Shown here one piece after another: positions 32,077 to 45,607 of a stretch of 64,000 nt of DNA. Each line of letters begins with the position of its first letter. The stretch's first letter is position 1. The translations under genes were made by a program, and so were the position numbers. The notes under the pieces are model-generated. The model had not been told where the DNA came from. It ran no database searches and worked only from the letters and a program-made list of their open reading frames with translations. Source of the DNA: Rhyzopertha dominica. Lineage: Eukaryota > Arthropoda > Insecta > Coleoptera > Bostrichidae. Location: positions 48,629,325-48,693,324 of the forward strand of contig QCXZ01000064.1 of assembly GCA_025024175.1 (NCBI GenBank), written 5' to 3'.

Positions 32077-35000
32077 AAGCCAATGGAATACTTTTGATAA
32101 TCATTACTAATTCATACAAGCAATAAATAACTTTGACAATTATATCAATGTTCTGTCACTGTCAATTTAAATGTACTACCTACTTAAAGGTACTACAGAA
32201 TTTAGTGCGTACCATGTGCTTCGCGGATCAAGTTTACTGTTAGGCAGCGACCCACCCCCTTTCCTTTCACGTCCCAGTTGCTGTTTTGGCAATAAAAAAC
32301 CTTCATTGAGGTTATGGAGTAGTTGTTATGAAAGAGGATTTTTCTTTAACCGAGGATTGAACTCAAAACCTTTAGAACGACGCTCTAGTGTGCGCACTTC
32401 GTTGTTTTCCATTGCTTTCAAGCCACTTTTATAATTCCATAACCGTTGCAAATACAAAAAGTGTTTTGCATTTTTCGAAAGGTACTAGAGTCTGACATTA
32501 TATGCAGGATGGTAAACTTTCTTTCTTTAATGGATTGCCCTGTTTTTTTTTACTGTATATTGTACACATATTATTTACCTACCATACATTACCTTTAAGA
32601 TGCATCAATTTTGAGATATCGCAGATCTTGCGAAAAAATGACAATAGTAACACCTGCGAAAAAATCAAATAGCTTTTAAACCAAAAATTTATAATTAAAC
32701 TGTTTTCGCTGTTCTAGAAATTAATAGTTTTGAAGTTTGCTAATGCAAATAACTTAATTTCATTCAAATAGAATAAAATAAATATTTTTTCCACTGTAGG
32801 ATGCAAAATTATGCATAACTTTGGGTTTAGTGTGATGCATTGTTAGGTTTTATAATAGTGCCAGCTATTATTTTTATTTAGGAAAACTTAAAGCAGCATT
32901 CGCTGACCTTTCCGAACAATACATCGTATACATCCCCGCTGTGTGTATGTTAATCATAAATTATTATTATAATATATTAAGGGGTTAGCAGCCGTGCAGG
33001 GATAATTTAAAGAGTACTTTTTGAAGGTGCTAAGCTATCAAAATTATTTATTTCTTCGTCAGGGGTTAAAATAATGAACAAATTGCTCGGCATCCAGATA
33101 AACAACTGTCGCCAAACAGTTAAATCACTGGCGTGTCCGCCATTATTTATACTTGCAATTTCAGGTTAGCGTGGCGAATAAATTTATTAACTCGGCTAAC
33201 CAATACGGTTCGCGCCGTTCAAATTCTGGACGATGTTGCATTTCTAAAGTCCGACTTCTTTCCTGGCGCGCACTATACATATAATTGTTTTTTTTGACAG
33301 CTTAATTAACAGGAGTATACTAGAGTGACCTTAGCAACAGTAAACACTGAAAATAAAGAATCCTCTGATTTCTGAAGCGGATAAGCAGAAGAACATAAGC
33401 GCTGACGTTTGTAAACCGGTGCTTTAATTATTGATTTATCAAAATTAGCATTTCATTTGCAATGTATTTATTTGAGATCCGCTTTAAATTGTATTGTATT
33501 TTAGATCTACTTTAATAGGTAGAAAAGCGGTTTCCTGTCATGGTATGGGAACGCTTCTTGTATTGTTTGCCGTTAAGATTAGTTTCATTTAATAAAAGTT
33601 CGGCGCATATGCAAATAATACAAACCATAAGGATGGCGATGCAGAAATAGCGCGGCAGAAAACGCTGTTAGAACAACTAAATCTGCGCTCTTTTGAAAGT
33701 TAAGGATGAAGGCAAAAATTGTTACTTAAATCTTACATTAAATAGCTTTAATTTCATTACAGAAGCACGGAGCACACTAACAAGTAAATCATCTGCACAG
33801 ATGCTACTATATAGAAACATTTTTCGTGGGTGATGCTAACACCTTAAATACTATTAATGATAAACGAAGAAAATAAAAACTTAATTTTAACAGATATAGA
33901 AACATAACTTTTGTCAGACGTAAAAAATCTACTTGATGTCGTGCTGTTCTTATAGAAGTGACTAATAGTCATTTATATATTCTTAAAGTTATTTTAAGGA
34001 ATTAATCGATTGATTGGGAAAGGGTAAGTGAATCATATTCTAAAGGACAAAACGCATTACGTCGACCCGACAAAGGTTGAAGTTATCTTTTAAAAGCAAA
34101 AGATGTCATAATACCTATGGTACCTTCTCATAGAGAAGCTTAATAATAATATTTTTTTGCAAGTTATACTGAATACACAATGGTCAGTACACTCTCACCC
34201 CGCGCCTTGCGCATACCAAGATAAAGAAAATAGATCCTTTCCAACTTTGTCATCCCTCAAACGAACCAGCATGTTTAGTATATTTTATCAAAACAGTATG
34301 TATTGCTTTCCTTTGTCTTGCTCCCATCTCTGAAGCTACAAATGGTCTGGCTTCTTAATTCTTATACGCTAATTACTTCTACATTCAACGGATGGAAAGT
34401 ATTGTATCGCGAAAAAAAAATTCAAAAATTTTTATTTGCTCATTCACTTTAAAATGGTCGAAAACGCAAAAAAAAACAAAATTTGAGCAAAAAAAATTTT
34501 CTTGTCTGTGTGTGTGTGTCTGTGGTATTGCTTGTGGACACGATACCTTTCGAAAGACTTAATATATGAACTTGAAATATGGCAAACGTATAAATTTCAA
34601 CTACCCAAAGCGACCTATTGTTTGTGGGGTAAGTAGGGTATCGGGAAGGTGGCGAAATTGGAGGGTAACTACCCTTTTTGCAAATTTTTATTTTTTTATA
34701 TTTTTTTCGTTTTAGTATGTGATTAGTAGTATAACTGAGATTATTATTAGTTCTTATAAATTTTCGGTACAGCAAACTGTTTAGAAGATATTAGCAGAAA
34801 AGCGCCACTTAGAGAAAACAGTTTTTCCTAAATATCTCCGAATATATTTAATATATTCAAAAAATGAAAATGCCATCATATAGGAAATAAAATTTCTCAT
34901 AAAAAGTGTCTTAGAAAATTTATCCAAAATTTTGGCATTTTCGAAATATTTCCAAAAAAAACTATTTTTGACCCTGCTCGTACGATTTTTTTTTAAATTT

Positions 35001-35770
35001 TGGTATTATATAGAAAATCAAATTTCTAATAAGAAAGCGCTCTTGTGATTTTTTTTTGTTAAGTAATAATTTTCGAGTTATTTGGAAAAAACCGATTTTA
35101 AAAATGTATATATTTTTGCTAATATCACGAGGACTGTTTGTCTTAGAAAAAATGTGTAGGGAGAAAAAATGCTCAAAACCTAAACCGTAAATGTAATTTT
35201 GACAATTGGATGTGGAAGTATTGATTCAATTTGCAGCGGTATTTTAAACTGCTCAATCTATTGGTAACTTGAAATATCGGATTGCGTCTCTAGGGAAATG
35301 TCAAGATACCCTCATAATTTAAGAGCATCATTTTGCAAAATCGATTCCTCCAAGCGAGACAGATGCGCCCTTACACGTTCATGATGTTCAAACTATGTAT
35401 TAAAGTACGTGCAGTTTAATATATTGGTATTAAAGTGTCGTAGTTTTGAGAGTAATATAAAATATGTTGCGTCTCGTGATAAATTTCGAAACTCCTTTAT
35501 TTTACACAGAGTATTAATTGTTTTATGTAACCAAAGAAGAGCATAAATTGAATACGTCAGAACTTTTGCGGTCATCGAGTTTGTCTGGGAATACATTTTG
35601 GAGTTTGGATATTTGTTCCTAGCAAAATGTTTCCTCACGGTTCGCCAGCAACAACTGTTGCGAGCATTTTCATATTGTACGTGTTTATAAACTTTCTGTA
35701 CAGGTTGAGTAATTATTTATTTGAAATAATATCCTAGAGAGCGGATAATGTGAATATCAGAAAGGTAGCC
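32077..35770. other. Non-coding stretch
   Basis: No gene recognised. A small (GT)n microsatellite lies at about 34505-34522, and AT-rich homopolymer runs are common at 34400-35110. The frame 34449-34775 (minus strand) is low-complexity. Confidence 0.35.
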
Positions 35771-35820
35771 AAATAAAATTAAACAGCATCCAGCAGATGC
35801 AGCACTGTTTAATTTTATTT
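35771..35820. repeat. Perfect 16-bp-arm hairpin
   Basis: AAATAAAATTAAACAG and its exact complement enclose an 18-bp centre that contains GCATC/GATGC. Could be a cruciform or a minimal transposon relic. Confidence 0.6.
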
Positions 35821-37158
35821 TACTGATACAATAATGGTTAACATAATTTCCTTAAATCCCATACATAACACAAAGAAAACCGTTTAGTAAAAAAGTATTC
35901 AGCAATATTTAAATGAGCATCGTCGTCAAAAACAAAATAAAAAAAACCTACTTGTTTTGAAAAAGGATAACAAAGCGTGCAGGATGCGTGTTTTATAAAA
36001 ACTGAATTCATTTACAGTGATTCTTGATGCCGAGCTTGATGGTGCTTTTCAATTTTTTTTATGTGGGTTTTGATTAATTATTACGTTGTTTCATAAAATA
36101 GCGAATATTTACAACTAACAAGAAATCATAGCAGCAGGTATTTTTTAACATCATTTTCGATAAGTTTTTCTGCAATTGTTATCATGTAGATGTTTGAAAA
36201 TGTATTTTCCAATCCGTCCATTACTCGACTGGATCTTAATTACAATGCTATGGTCTCGAGAATTTAATCAAAGTTACACGTACACCGCTTTTATAATTTT
36301 AAAAGCCAGCGGAATGTTAATATTCGGCATCAGACGCGGTAATGTTTTATTTTTCAGTATTTTCGCCCTTCGGCCCCTCTTCTTTTCCCTAGTCATTTCT
36401 CAACTTAACTGCTACTCATTTATCTGTTCATCTTTTCACCTTGCTCATATCGATCGACTAGGCATAAAATTTTTCCATTCATTTTAAATGAACTCAATCA
36501 TTTTATAGCTTTATTCCGTGTACCATTTGCATCAATGTGTTAATCTCGTGTCTTTAGAAGAACGAGTGAGACACAGAAGTGATTTCAGGCTGAAACCCCC
36601 CATGTCTTTAGATTTGATTATCCGATTTCAATCTACTCTAGCGCTTAGGTACTGAATGTGGCTTTCAACTGAATAGTATAATAGCCCCTCTTGCCTTTAA
36701 AATTTTCTAATTTGTATCCATTGTCATACCACATTGGATTTTGGAATTGTCAGGTAATTTCTTAACGATCTTTGGAATTGAAACACCCATATATAACTTT
36801 TGAATAGAAGTGAAGTGGGGTAGACTTCAATTTTCTAAATTCGAAAACTAACGAATGCATGTGGTTTTCAAACGAAATATTGTCATACAACCTTTCTTGC
36901 GATTATTTATAATTTTTCGAGCTGGCAGCAATCAATTGTGGCGGCATCCTGTACTTGAAGAACAACTTGTCGGCCAAAAAAACATCAATATTTTAACTTT
37001 CGGTGTCCACTGTATGTGTGTATGTATGTATATTCTTGTCAGTATTCAGTCTACATACATATACCCCTATTTACAGAGAGAAAGTTCAAAGGTGATCGGA
37101 GTCGTATCTTCCAGACAGTTTTTGGCCTTCTCCGAAATGTGACACTTGCGTACAGCCT
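35821..37158. other. Non-coding stretch
   Basis: No gene recognised. The frames 36176-36487 and 36855-37142 have no domain I know; the first is hydrophobic but lacks any GPCR hallmark. Confidence 0.3.
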
Positions 37159-37203
37159 GTGAACATAATAATTACGTCTATGCCATGTTGCCTGCGTCAA
37201 AAC

Positions 37204-37251
37204 AATCTGTGGACAGCTGTTTCGGCTTATAAAGCCTCCTCAGCACACGGG
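37204..37251 (-). ncRNA. Hammerhead ribozyme candidate, unit 1
   Basis: Minus strand: CTGAGGA, stem II GGCTT-TAT-AAGCC, GAA, a two-pair stem III (AC-AGCT-GT), then the cut-site C of GTC. Stem I pairs GUGUG with CACA, four pairs. All core bases of a minimal type I hammerhead are present. Confidence 0.75.
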
Positions 37252-37482
37252 ACAACACGGCATACATTTTGCTTTCCTTATATACGCCAAGGTAGGCGAT
37301 GTGTATGCGAGAATTACAGTGTGGATGACACCATGCCATCTAGTGGCAATACGGCATCATCCACTCGTCTCTGTAGAGAACTAATCTGAACAGCAGCCCA
37401 CTATGTTGTGGGCGCTTTAAAAATCAGCAGACGTTCCCAACGACGATTTCTGCAAAATGTACCATGTTGCCTGCGTCAAAAC

Positions 37483-37530
37483 AATCTGTGGACAGCTGTT
37501 TCAGCTTATAAAGCCTCCTCAGCACAGCTA
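37483..37530 (-). ncRNA. Hammerhead ribozyme candidate, unit 2
   Basis: Same core as unit 1. Stem II has one G-U pair (AAGCU for AAGCC). Stem I pairs CUGUG with CACAG, five perfect pairs, the best of the three. The predicted cut falls after GTC. Confidence 0.78.
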
Positions 37531-37815
37531 TAGTCCCAAAGCAGATAGCACGGCATAGATCTGGCTTCCTTTATATACGCCAAGGTAGGCGATGTGTATG
37601 CGATGTGTATGCGACATTACAGTGTGGATGACACCATGCCATAGAGTGGCAATACGGCATCATCCACTGGTCTCTGTAGAGAACTAATCTGAACAGCAGC
37701 CCACTATGTTGTGGGCGTTTTAAAAATCAGCAGACGTNNCCAACGACGATTTCTGCTACGAATGCAGTTCTCAAGCATAATAATTACGTCTGTACCATGT
37801 TGCCTGCGTCAAAAC

Positions 37816-37864
37816 AATCTGTAGACAACTGTTTCGGCTTATAAAGCCTCCTCAGCGCAGCTAT
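37816..37864 (-). ncRNA. Hammerhead ribozyme candidate, unit 3
   Basis: Core CTGAGGA, GGCTT/AAGCC and GAAA are intact, and stem III becomes AC-AGTT-GT. Stem I is weakened (CUGCG against UACAG, one mismatch and one G-U pair), so activity may be reduced. Confidence 0.65.
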
Positions 37865-37965
37865 AGTCCCGGTTGCCGTTCAGATTAGTTCTCCACAGAG
37901 ACGAGTGCATGATACCGTATTGCCACTAGATGGCGTGGTGCCATCCACACTGTAATTCTCGCAAT

Positions 37966-39569
37966 TAAAACATACTTTACAATGCAACTCTAATAAATGA
38001 TTTTACGTCAACATACATAGATTTGTAGGTATGTTTGTGTTGAGGAGGAAGTGCAACTGCATTTAAATAAATGTTAGTAAATTTTCAGATTGGATTAATG
38101 AGTCTAATGAGATTATTTTTTTCTACGTACGATAAACCAAGGGTAAAACATACCCAATGCACTGCATTATGGGGTAAAATAAGGTCAAAATTACAGTTTT
38201 ATTCATCCATACTATTGCAAAATTTATCATCTTCTATTAGCGTGCAATTAAAAATACATTTATTTAGCACTTTTCACATAAATTACCTATGAATAGTTAA
38301 AACTAAATCTGCAAAATGGAGATTTTTGTCGTACCTAAATGATCCAATTTGAATTGTTACCGCACAACGAGCTAGTGAAGTCAATATTATGTGACAGAAG
38401 CAATTGTTGCCGTTGAGGTCGTCAAATTCTATCCAAGCCAGGTTGAAAGGGTTTCACCTATATCTTCATATATAACTAATATCTGATTAACCGATCTGTC
38501 ATCGCGGAGTGCAAACTATTGAAGCTAGACACATGAAATTGGGTCAGTGGAGCCTAGTTTACATCACGTAAACACGCATTACGGAAGGATTTTTGAAAAT
38601 TCTACCTCTAAGGCGGTGAAATAGTGGATGAAACTTGGTATGGAAGTCCATCATTTATGAAGCTAGAAACATGAAGCTTTATATTTAGGCTATTGGTTAG
38701 AAATAAATAATACGTGTCAGCTTTGAAAATTTCATCATTAAGGGTAATGAAATAGGTGACGAAAGTTTGTTAGAAAACTTCAACATATAGTAATCGCATA
38801 AGATTCATCAAAACACCCAATAGTAAATAACCATTTAATATAAAATGTTAGGTAGGTAATTTACGTTATGATGCACTAACTGAAAATAACACATTTTACA
38901 AGGTTATGAACAAAATAAACTACAATTTTGACGCATTTCAGCCGATAATGCCGTGTCTTTTGAATATTTTACTTTTTTTATCGTGCTTAGGAAAAAATGG
39001 TCGTACATGTTAGATTTAATTATTATATTTAGCTAATCGAATCTTAAAGGTTGTCTGCTATTATCTACTTGCACTTGCTTCTCAATGCAGGTTCTTTGCG
39101 TTTCATGATCCTTTAAACCTTTGGCGTACGTGCATATTTTATCAATTAAGGTAATATCAAAACACAACTGAACTTTTAGGTTTGATCAGTTTAGGTTGTA
39201 CTGTAACAAAATGAAATACTAGAATACTTTTTAAAATTGTATTGCGTAATACACTGACCATGCCCATTTAAAACTAACGGTTGGAAAGAGCGATCTGCGA
39301 TTTGAGCTCTTTAGCGATATCATAAAACAGAAATTAAACTTCGCATAAAATATATACATAATATAAACAAAATAAATAAAAATTATTGAAATAAATACTG
39401 TAGCTAATTCGGCTAAGGCGTTGGATGGTGCCTTAGTCTAAAGGTGCTGAAGCAAAATCAATAAAACGACTAGAACTAGAACAATAGTTCTTTAAAATGT
39501 ACAGAAATAAAGCCAAATATTTAGAATGAAAAAAATAACAGAAACGCAACTCAATGTATATGCCGTAGG
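37966..39569. other. Non-coding stretch
   Basis: No gene recognised; AT-rich. The frames 38071-38292 and 39433-39645 carry no known domain. Confidence 0.35.
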
Positions 39570-40438
39570 CATATTGCAAAAGCTGGCGTTTTATGAAACG
39601 CCTAGACTTTTTGAGAATGCCTGGGCTAAATGTAAAATGAAGCAATAAGCAGCATGATTTGACGTTGCGCCTGATACATTTAGGCCTTTTGCCATACGCC
39701 TAGGCCTTTTACAAAACGCGTATGCGAATTTCGGCTTATTTTAAAATCATGCCACTCTCAAGCACTGTTTTACAATGAGCTGACCTTCATCAGGAGTTTT
39801 ATAAAAACAGCGCAAACATAATTCTGACAAATGATCGAAAATATTTCTGTTGACATATTTATTTCAACACAGGAAAATACATTAGGAATGCACATTTTTA
39901 AAAAAAATGTCGTTACTCTGATAATAAAAATTTGGGTACCTGTTTAGGTTCCTATACCTATATTTAAATACAATACTTATAAGTAAAACAGAAAATAGTT
40001 TTCTAAACAAATGCAAAATTTTGTTTCCACAGAAGCGATCAAAAATTTAGGAATCCGTTTACATAACTTTCTATTTAAAAATACAATAGAAACACGTAAA
40101 TGTAAAACAGAATATAAAATATCTTATGTCTCAAAAACATGCAAAGCGTAACGATGGGAACTTCTTCAAGATTTAATATTTGACTGTCAACCTTTTCTGG
40201 GGTGGATATAATTATAGTTGAAAGCGTTACATCGTCAATTTCAGTAAAATCAGATCCATCGATTTCTTCATTCTCTGGTGGAATGTTGTTTGTTTCTATA
40301 CGCTTAGCCGTATGGCAACACGTCTAAATGTATCAGGCGCAACGTCAAACCATGCTGCTTATTGCTTCATTCTACATTTAGCACAGTCATTTTCGAACAG
40401 CCTATAGGCGTTTCATAAAACGCCTGCTTTTGCAATAC
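39570..40438. mobile_element. Large inverted-repeat element with quasi-palindromic motifs
   Basis: Arms of about 130 bp (39570-39698 and 40309-40438) are reverse complements at roughly 85-90% (shared ATACATTTAGG-like, TTGACGTTGCGCCTGATAC and AGCAATAAGCAGCATG). The left arm and its inner flank hold three repeats of a near-palindrome, AGGC-TTTT-n-ACGCCTA type, at 39584-39604, 39682-39702 and 39702-39722; the right arm has another at 40406-40425. The 610-bp centre has no coding region. It could be a non-autonomous element whose ends bind a recombinase or transposase; superfamily unknown. Confidence 0.6.
39750..39795 (-). ncRNA. Broken hammerhead-like motif
   Basis: The minus strand has CTGATGAAGGTCAGC and then AAACAGTGCTTGAGAG, as if the second half of stem II and the GAAA box had been deleted. 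It sits just inside the left arm of the inverted-repeat element. Confidence 0.3.
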
Positions 40439-43400
40439 GACATATATATTATCTCAAACCGTGTAGTAACCTCAGGTATTCATAAACAAATAAGAATCGG
40501 AAACAAGGGCTTAAAAAACAAGACCCGGCCAAACACTGTATTTACTTCCTTTTCCGTGCCAGATCATGCCGTTACTATTTTGCAAACACCTTCAGTTTAT
40601 TTTCAAAGTTATCGTTAAAGAACAGGACGCATCACTGCCCGAACTATCTGAGCTGTCACTGTTACTCAGGGAAATAGAGTTGGGAGAACACGCATAGGAC
40701 GAGTGCGCATCCAGATTTACTAAGACACCATAATGGTCGCCATATTGTCCATTGCTACGTCAAATATTTGGCAGTTGGTACTTTTCTTGAATTCAGTTTG
40801 TAACTAACCACTACCAACTACAGCTAACTCTCTTATCTATGACCACATCAACATTGAAATGTGATGTGTAACAGAGGACAGTTAATTGACGACAGACATT
40901 CTCCGTATTAAAGCTAATCGATATTTATAGTGCATTACAAGAGCAAGTTAAACTGTATTTAGTATTTCAACAACTGTTGCTCAAGATGCCATTATTTAAG
41001 GTAAGCGCCAAAAGTTTGACGTTCTCGTGTACACTATGGCAGTTCTCCCCCCTCTACTTCTCCACTGTAACTACACGGAGATTACAATCTTGTCGACATG
41101 TCGACTTGCTCCTGGACTAAACCATCGTCTTCAGTTTTGATAACGTGCCGTACAAATGCNTCCCAACTATGAAGATAAATAATTTAGTCGACTGTTTTAT
41201 GCGTCAGCGAAATTAAATTTCGAAAAAATAAATTCGACATAGTTTTTACGAATAAATCGCTCCATTTGAGCCCACGCAAGTTCAATTGGTTTTAACTCGC
41301 ACATATTTGCGTATACCGCAAAGGAATATGGCTATTTGGTCAAATAACTTCGTCAATTTTCATTATTTCTGAACAGGATAACTGCAAATGTAGGCAAAAG
41401 TTATGTCAAAAACTCACATTTCCTAGACTGAGGGTTATGCACTGGACTGGTAGAGCGCCAAGTGGCGCCACCACGGCAGCAGCCGATTGGAACAGCTCGA
41501 TTACGAAATTGTGACTTTTTGTATCAAATGAAGCGTCTCGAGACTGCCTGGGTGACAGTGAAGACAAATCCATCCAAAAGTAACGGGGGTATTAGTACAA
41601 AACTGCAGTGTGATGTCAGTACGAAAACTTAAAAGCCTGTTATTTTTAATCATTAAACATATTTAGGCCCGTGTCTTATTAGCGCTCGTGTTCAATTTTT
41701 TATATGCACGCTGTTTCATTCAAATAAAATGAAAGAAGTACTGCTTAATATTGTTTCTATTTTCAACACGTTACAACGCTATCTTCCCGTTCTTATTAAA
41801 AACTATTAAACACAAAATAACAGAAACATAAACAGGTAATAACTCAATAACTATTAAACAATCGTACATAATGCTAATGAGTAGTAGCTGTGGATGTACG
41901 CATGGCAACGTGTGCACCACTCACAGACGTCTGTTTTACCTTACACGCGTATTTATTCCAAGGATCTTTTCGTTTAAGAACTGACTAATGGCAAATTGGT
42001 GTTTCATCTATTTCATAAGTTTGTTTTGCTCTACGCTCATTGCAGTTGAGAGCTTTTGATGCAAGTTACGCCTTTTAGCTGTCTCTTGAAAACGAATGAT
42101 CCTCTTTACGGAACATGTGAAGTTGCTTTTCTTCTGCACAGTGATTCGCGCCATGATGTGGATTAATTGATGATATCAGGCGCAATACAAGAAGAGAATG
42201 CAGACAGCTAAACAACGTAAACCATATTTCATTTCATCTTTAGTTATCTCATATTGTTCTGCTACATATTTGCTTTATACCTTTTTCGTATGTTTCTTAA
42301 ACATGACTGAGAATTATACAAATCGTAGGTGAGTAACTTGAGATATCGTCATCATTGCTCAGATGTAGTGCTTTTTTAATACGTACATGAGGCCTAAGGA
42401 ATTGGATTTGTAGTTTTTTTTTAGTGTAGTGTCTCTGGAAGGCCTGTTTCACTAAATAACCGGAACAGCAATTACGTTCTATTGTTTAAGTACTTTTAAT
42501 TTTCTAGAACTTTCGGTAGTTGCTACTTTATGTCGTGCGCTAGTTTCATGGAGCTGCTTTGTCTTAATGCGAGTAATAGTCTAATTCTTGGATCCGAATA
42601 TTTGTTTCTGTGAAAGACTTTCTGAAACTAGGAACATTTTCAATTTTAAATTTTTATATTTTTATAGTAATGATTTTAGTGTGGATTTATGGTCTAGACA
42701 ATCAAAACAGTTATTAATACGTTTGTATAGATATCTGAAAAATATGGTAAACATATTTAGAAAGCTTAATTGAGGCTTGGGATAATAAAATTCCCTCCTC
42801 TATTTAACATATTCCATCTAATAAGGTATTGGAATCAGTGTCATACAAGTAGCCTATATATTACTTTCATCTATTAAATCTTTCACGTGCAAACCTGCTT
42901 TCAGTTATCTTGCTTTCAGTTTTCTTTCAGGTTAAATAATTTGCTCGACAGCTACATTATTATCGCTACCTTCTTGCATCATTTAGCGAGTAATGGCGGA
43001 TGTTTGGTTGCGTTTCTATCGTGTACAAAATGGCAAAATGAGTTTCTCTACTTAATTTATGAGCGTCCTTTAATTACTCTACCTTTTTTTTAATATTTAC
43101 TTGTCCCAAATTTCATACTGGTTCTGCGAATTTTTTTTTTAACAAGCACTAGTAAAAGGCTATTTTACATTAGCTATTAATCACCATCCTCTAATGATTG
43201 TTAACAATTCTGAGATGGCACGTGAATTGTTATCGAGTATGTGTCATAAACAATTAATACCGGTTATTATTTTATTTATAATAGTTGCAGTTCTGCCTGT
43301 CTTGCGAATTTTTATACAAACTTTATATGTCACATAAGGAATATATTTTATTATCAATGATTTTGGTGTTAATAAAGTTTTATAATAGTGGCAAAATTTT

Positions 43401-45607
43401 AAGTATATAAAACTTGAAATTGCGAAGTAATGGAAAAGTGTATGATATTATCTTTTTTTCTTTAACAGGTATATTTTAAACTTTTAACTACATAAACAGT
43501 GTGAAATAAAGAAATATTCTATTTTCTGCAGTAGACGGGTTTATTATAGATGGTTTTAGAACCGCACCGCCAGATAGCAACTCAAAGAACTTTACGTTAA
43601 CTTTGTTAGTGTAGTTATAACCTCCTAGCCTGTTTCATGTAGTAGCGTCAAGAGTTTTTAAGTTAAATCGTGTAAAAAGCTTTTGTTGTTATATTAATTT
43701 GCTGTAATTATTTATTTCAGGAGCTGTTCATGTTCTTACCTCCTATTGATAAATTAAGCATTGGCTACGGCAGAATAAATACATTTAATTCTCTAGGAGA
43801 TCTGAATGCAGCAGGAACATGAATCATCAACACCCAAGAGCTATTTAAAGAAAAATGCATCCAATTTAACGTATTTACAAGTAATTTCAACCTGTTAACT
43901 ATCGTCCTCGGCAAATGATTTTAAAATCAATTTGCAGAAAGCATAAATGATTATTTTTGCTTTATAACCCTTCGACATTTTTAAATTTTGAAAAATTAAA
44001 GAAAAAGTCCTTCAAATCTTTCATATCATCATTCTTTAGCTATTCATCATATTTACTATTTTCACCATCAAAGCATTTCTACACAACGACTTTTAAGCTT
44101 ACCTGTTAAAAAAAACTGCAAAATGAGAGACCTCTGCATGTATAATATTTACTACTGTTTTGTAGAAATTCCAGATAACAGTTTACTGACCCAAGGAATC
44201 TACAATCTCAAATCGGCACTGTACTGATATTTAGTAAACACGAACGGGTAACTGTATTCTAAATTACATTAAAAACATCCCAGCGGAACGATTTCAATCG
44301 TAAATTTTGCCGCCACACAGCCACTCTTAAGTAACCTGCCAGGCAACCTATAGAATCTACTACAGGTTTGCATATTAACAAGCCAGACCACCTGTAACAG
44401 CGCCAGCGTTACGACATGCCTGATTAACAGGGTATCAAGAAGGCCTTGCCAGAGGCATGTCTTTTCAGTTCCTAGTACTTAATTTTTAATAGATTTTGTC
44501 TATATTCACAGTTTAAGACTCACTTAATAGATGTTGCGAGGCTCAACCGATTATTGCATTTTCACGCAAAAGTTATTGTTAACGTAGTAAAATAAAATAC
44601 AAGAAGATCGCGATAACAAACAGCTCTTTTCTGATTCTGCACTATTTCCTCAAATATAGGTTAACAATATCACACCTTATTAGAAGTGTAACATTGAATC
44701 TTTTAATAAGAACAGCAAAAAGTTATATTGATATTAATAGTAACAAACTACTGTTGTTTCTAAATGACGGTTTATTTTTCGTCAGTATTGAGACACAGTT
44801 ATGAAAATTTGTACTCCTCCTTATTTAACAATAACCTGCAGATGCTTCGTATTAATGAAATACGAACTTTTATAAATATATTTAAATTTAAGTTTATTTA
44901 AACACTGCTTGCCACATCAAGATCAAGCTTAAACAACTGTGTTTTGTAGCAGAGACCAATTAATCATGCAGAATTCAATAGCGAATAGAAATTATTCATA
45001 TTTGCTATCAAAATGAGCGTTGCGAGGAATTCATGCTGAATAGATCCATGAGTGGTCTCTTTATTTTGAGAAAATTACAGTTTAGTCTTAATTTTTGGGC
45101 TCATGATACAAATTGGCTTTGCCTTTTTGAGGACGTTCATGTGTGAGGTATTTTTTTTGCTAGGTAATAATGATGATCATGTTTAGATCTTAACAAATAT
45201 TGTACAAGGCTGGCGAGAGCCCGACCTCTAAAAGGGGTTTGGCCTCTTGTCGAAAACAGAATGACTACCCAAGCACGAGTATCAACTATCCTTAATAAGG
45301 ACAACCATATATAATACTGATAAACAAAACAGGCCATCGTATACCCAATCCACATAATCGTATAACTAGTATCTACTTCTTTGTACTGCTTTACATTCAT
45401 TCCTTCTTGTAACTATTAAAAGCTACTATACAAATTAGCAAAACAGACAACGGCATCTCAATAACACGCACCTGTTCAATACATACGTTTTACCAAAAGT
45501 CAACATCTACTCTTGCAGTTTGAACTCCATTATTTAACCACTGAATAGTCAGATATACAAAACCGGTAGGAAGCCTGACAAAACTACTTCCTCAATATTG
45601 ATATCAA
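40439..45607. other. Non-coding stretch
   Basis: No gene, transposon end or repeat family recognised over about 5 kb. The only oddity is a perfect 14-bp palindrome GTCGACATGTCGAC at 41092-41105. The minus-strand frame 45137-45400 lies in the region downstream of the LINE fragment and is unassigned. One ambiguous base at 41160. Confidence 0.35.

Larger units (their letters stand above)
37159..37965 (-). mobile_element. Tandem hammerhead repeat (retrozyme-like)
   Basis: Three copies of CCATGTTGCCTGCGTC, each followed by the same hammerhead block, start near 37183, 37462 and 37795. Between them lie shared blocks: ACGCCAAGGTAGGCGATGTG, ACAGTGTGGATGACACCATG, CATCATCCACT and GAACTAATCTGAACAGC. Spacing of the hammerheads is 279 and 333 bp. 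After the third, the sequence turns around: 37871-37965 is an inverted copy of the GTGGATGACACC...GAACTAATCTGAAC part. No coding region is present. The layout matches animal retrozymes: PLE-related non-autonomous tandem repeats with type I hammerheads that yield circular RNAs. Two ambiguous bases at 37738-37739. Confidence 0.7.

Noticed and set aside
32942..33070. Another hammerhead core (CTGACGA on the minus strand near 33060)
   Set aside because: No paired stem II and no correctly placed GAAA after it.
34505..34522. (GT)n run as a regulatory site
   Set aside because: A short microsatellite with nothing around it to support a role.
36176..36487. Membrane protein or chemoreceptor exon
   Set aside because: Hydrophobic, but without any conserved receptor motif or splice context; likely chance in AT-rich DNA.
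44770..44790. CTGACGA box on the minus strand
   Set aside because: No stem II or GAAA follows.
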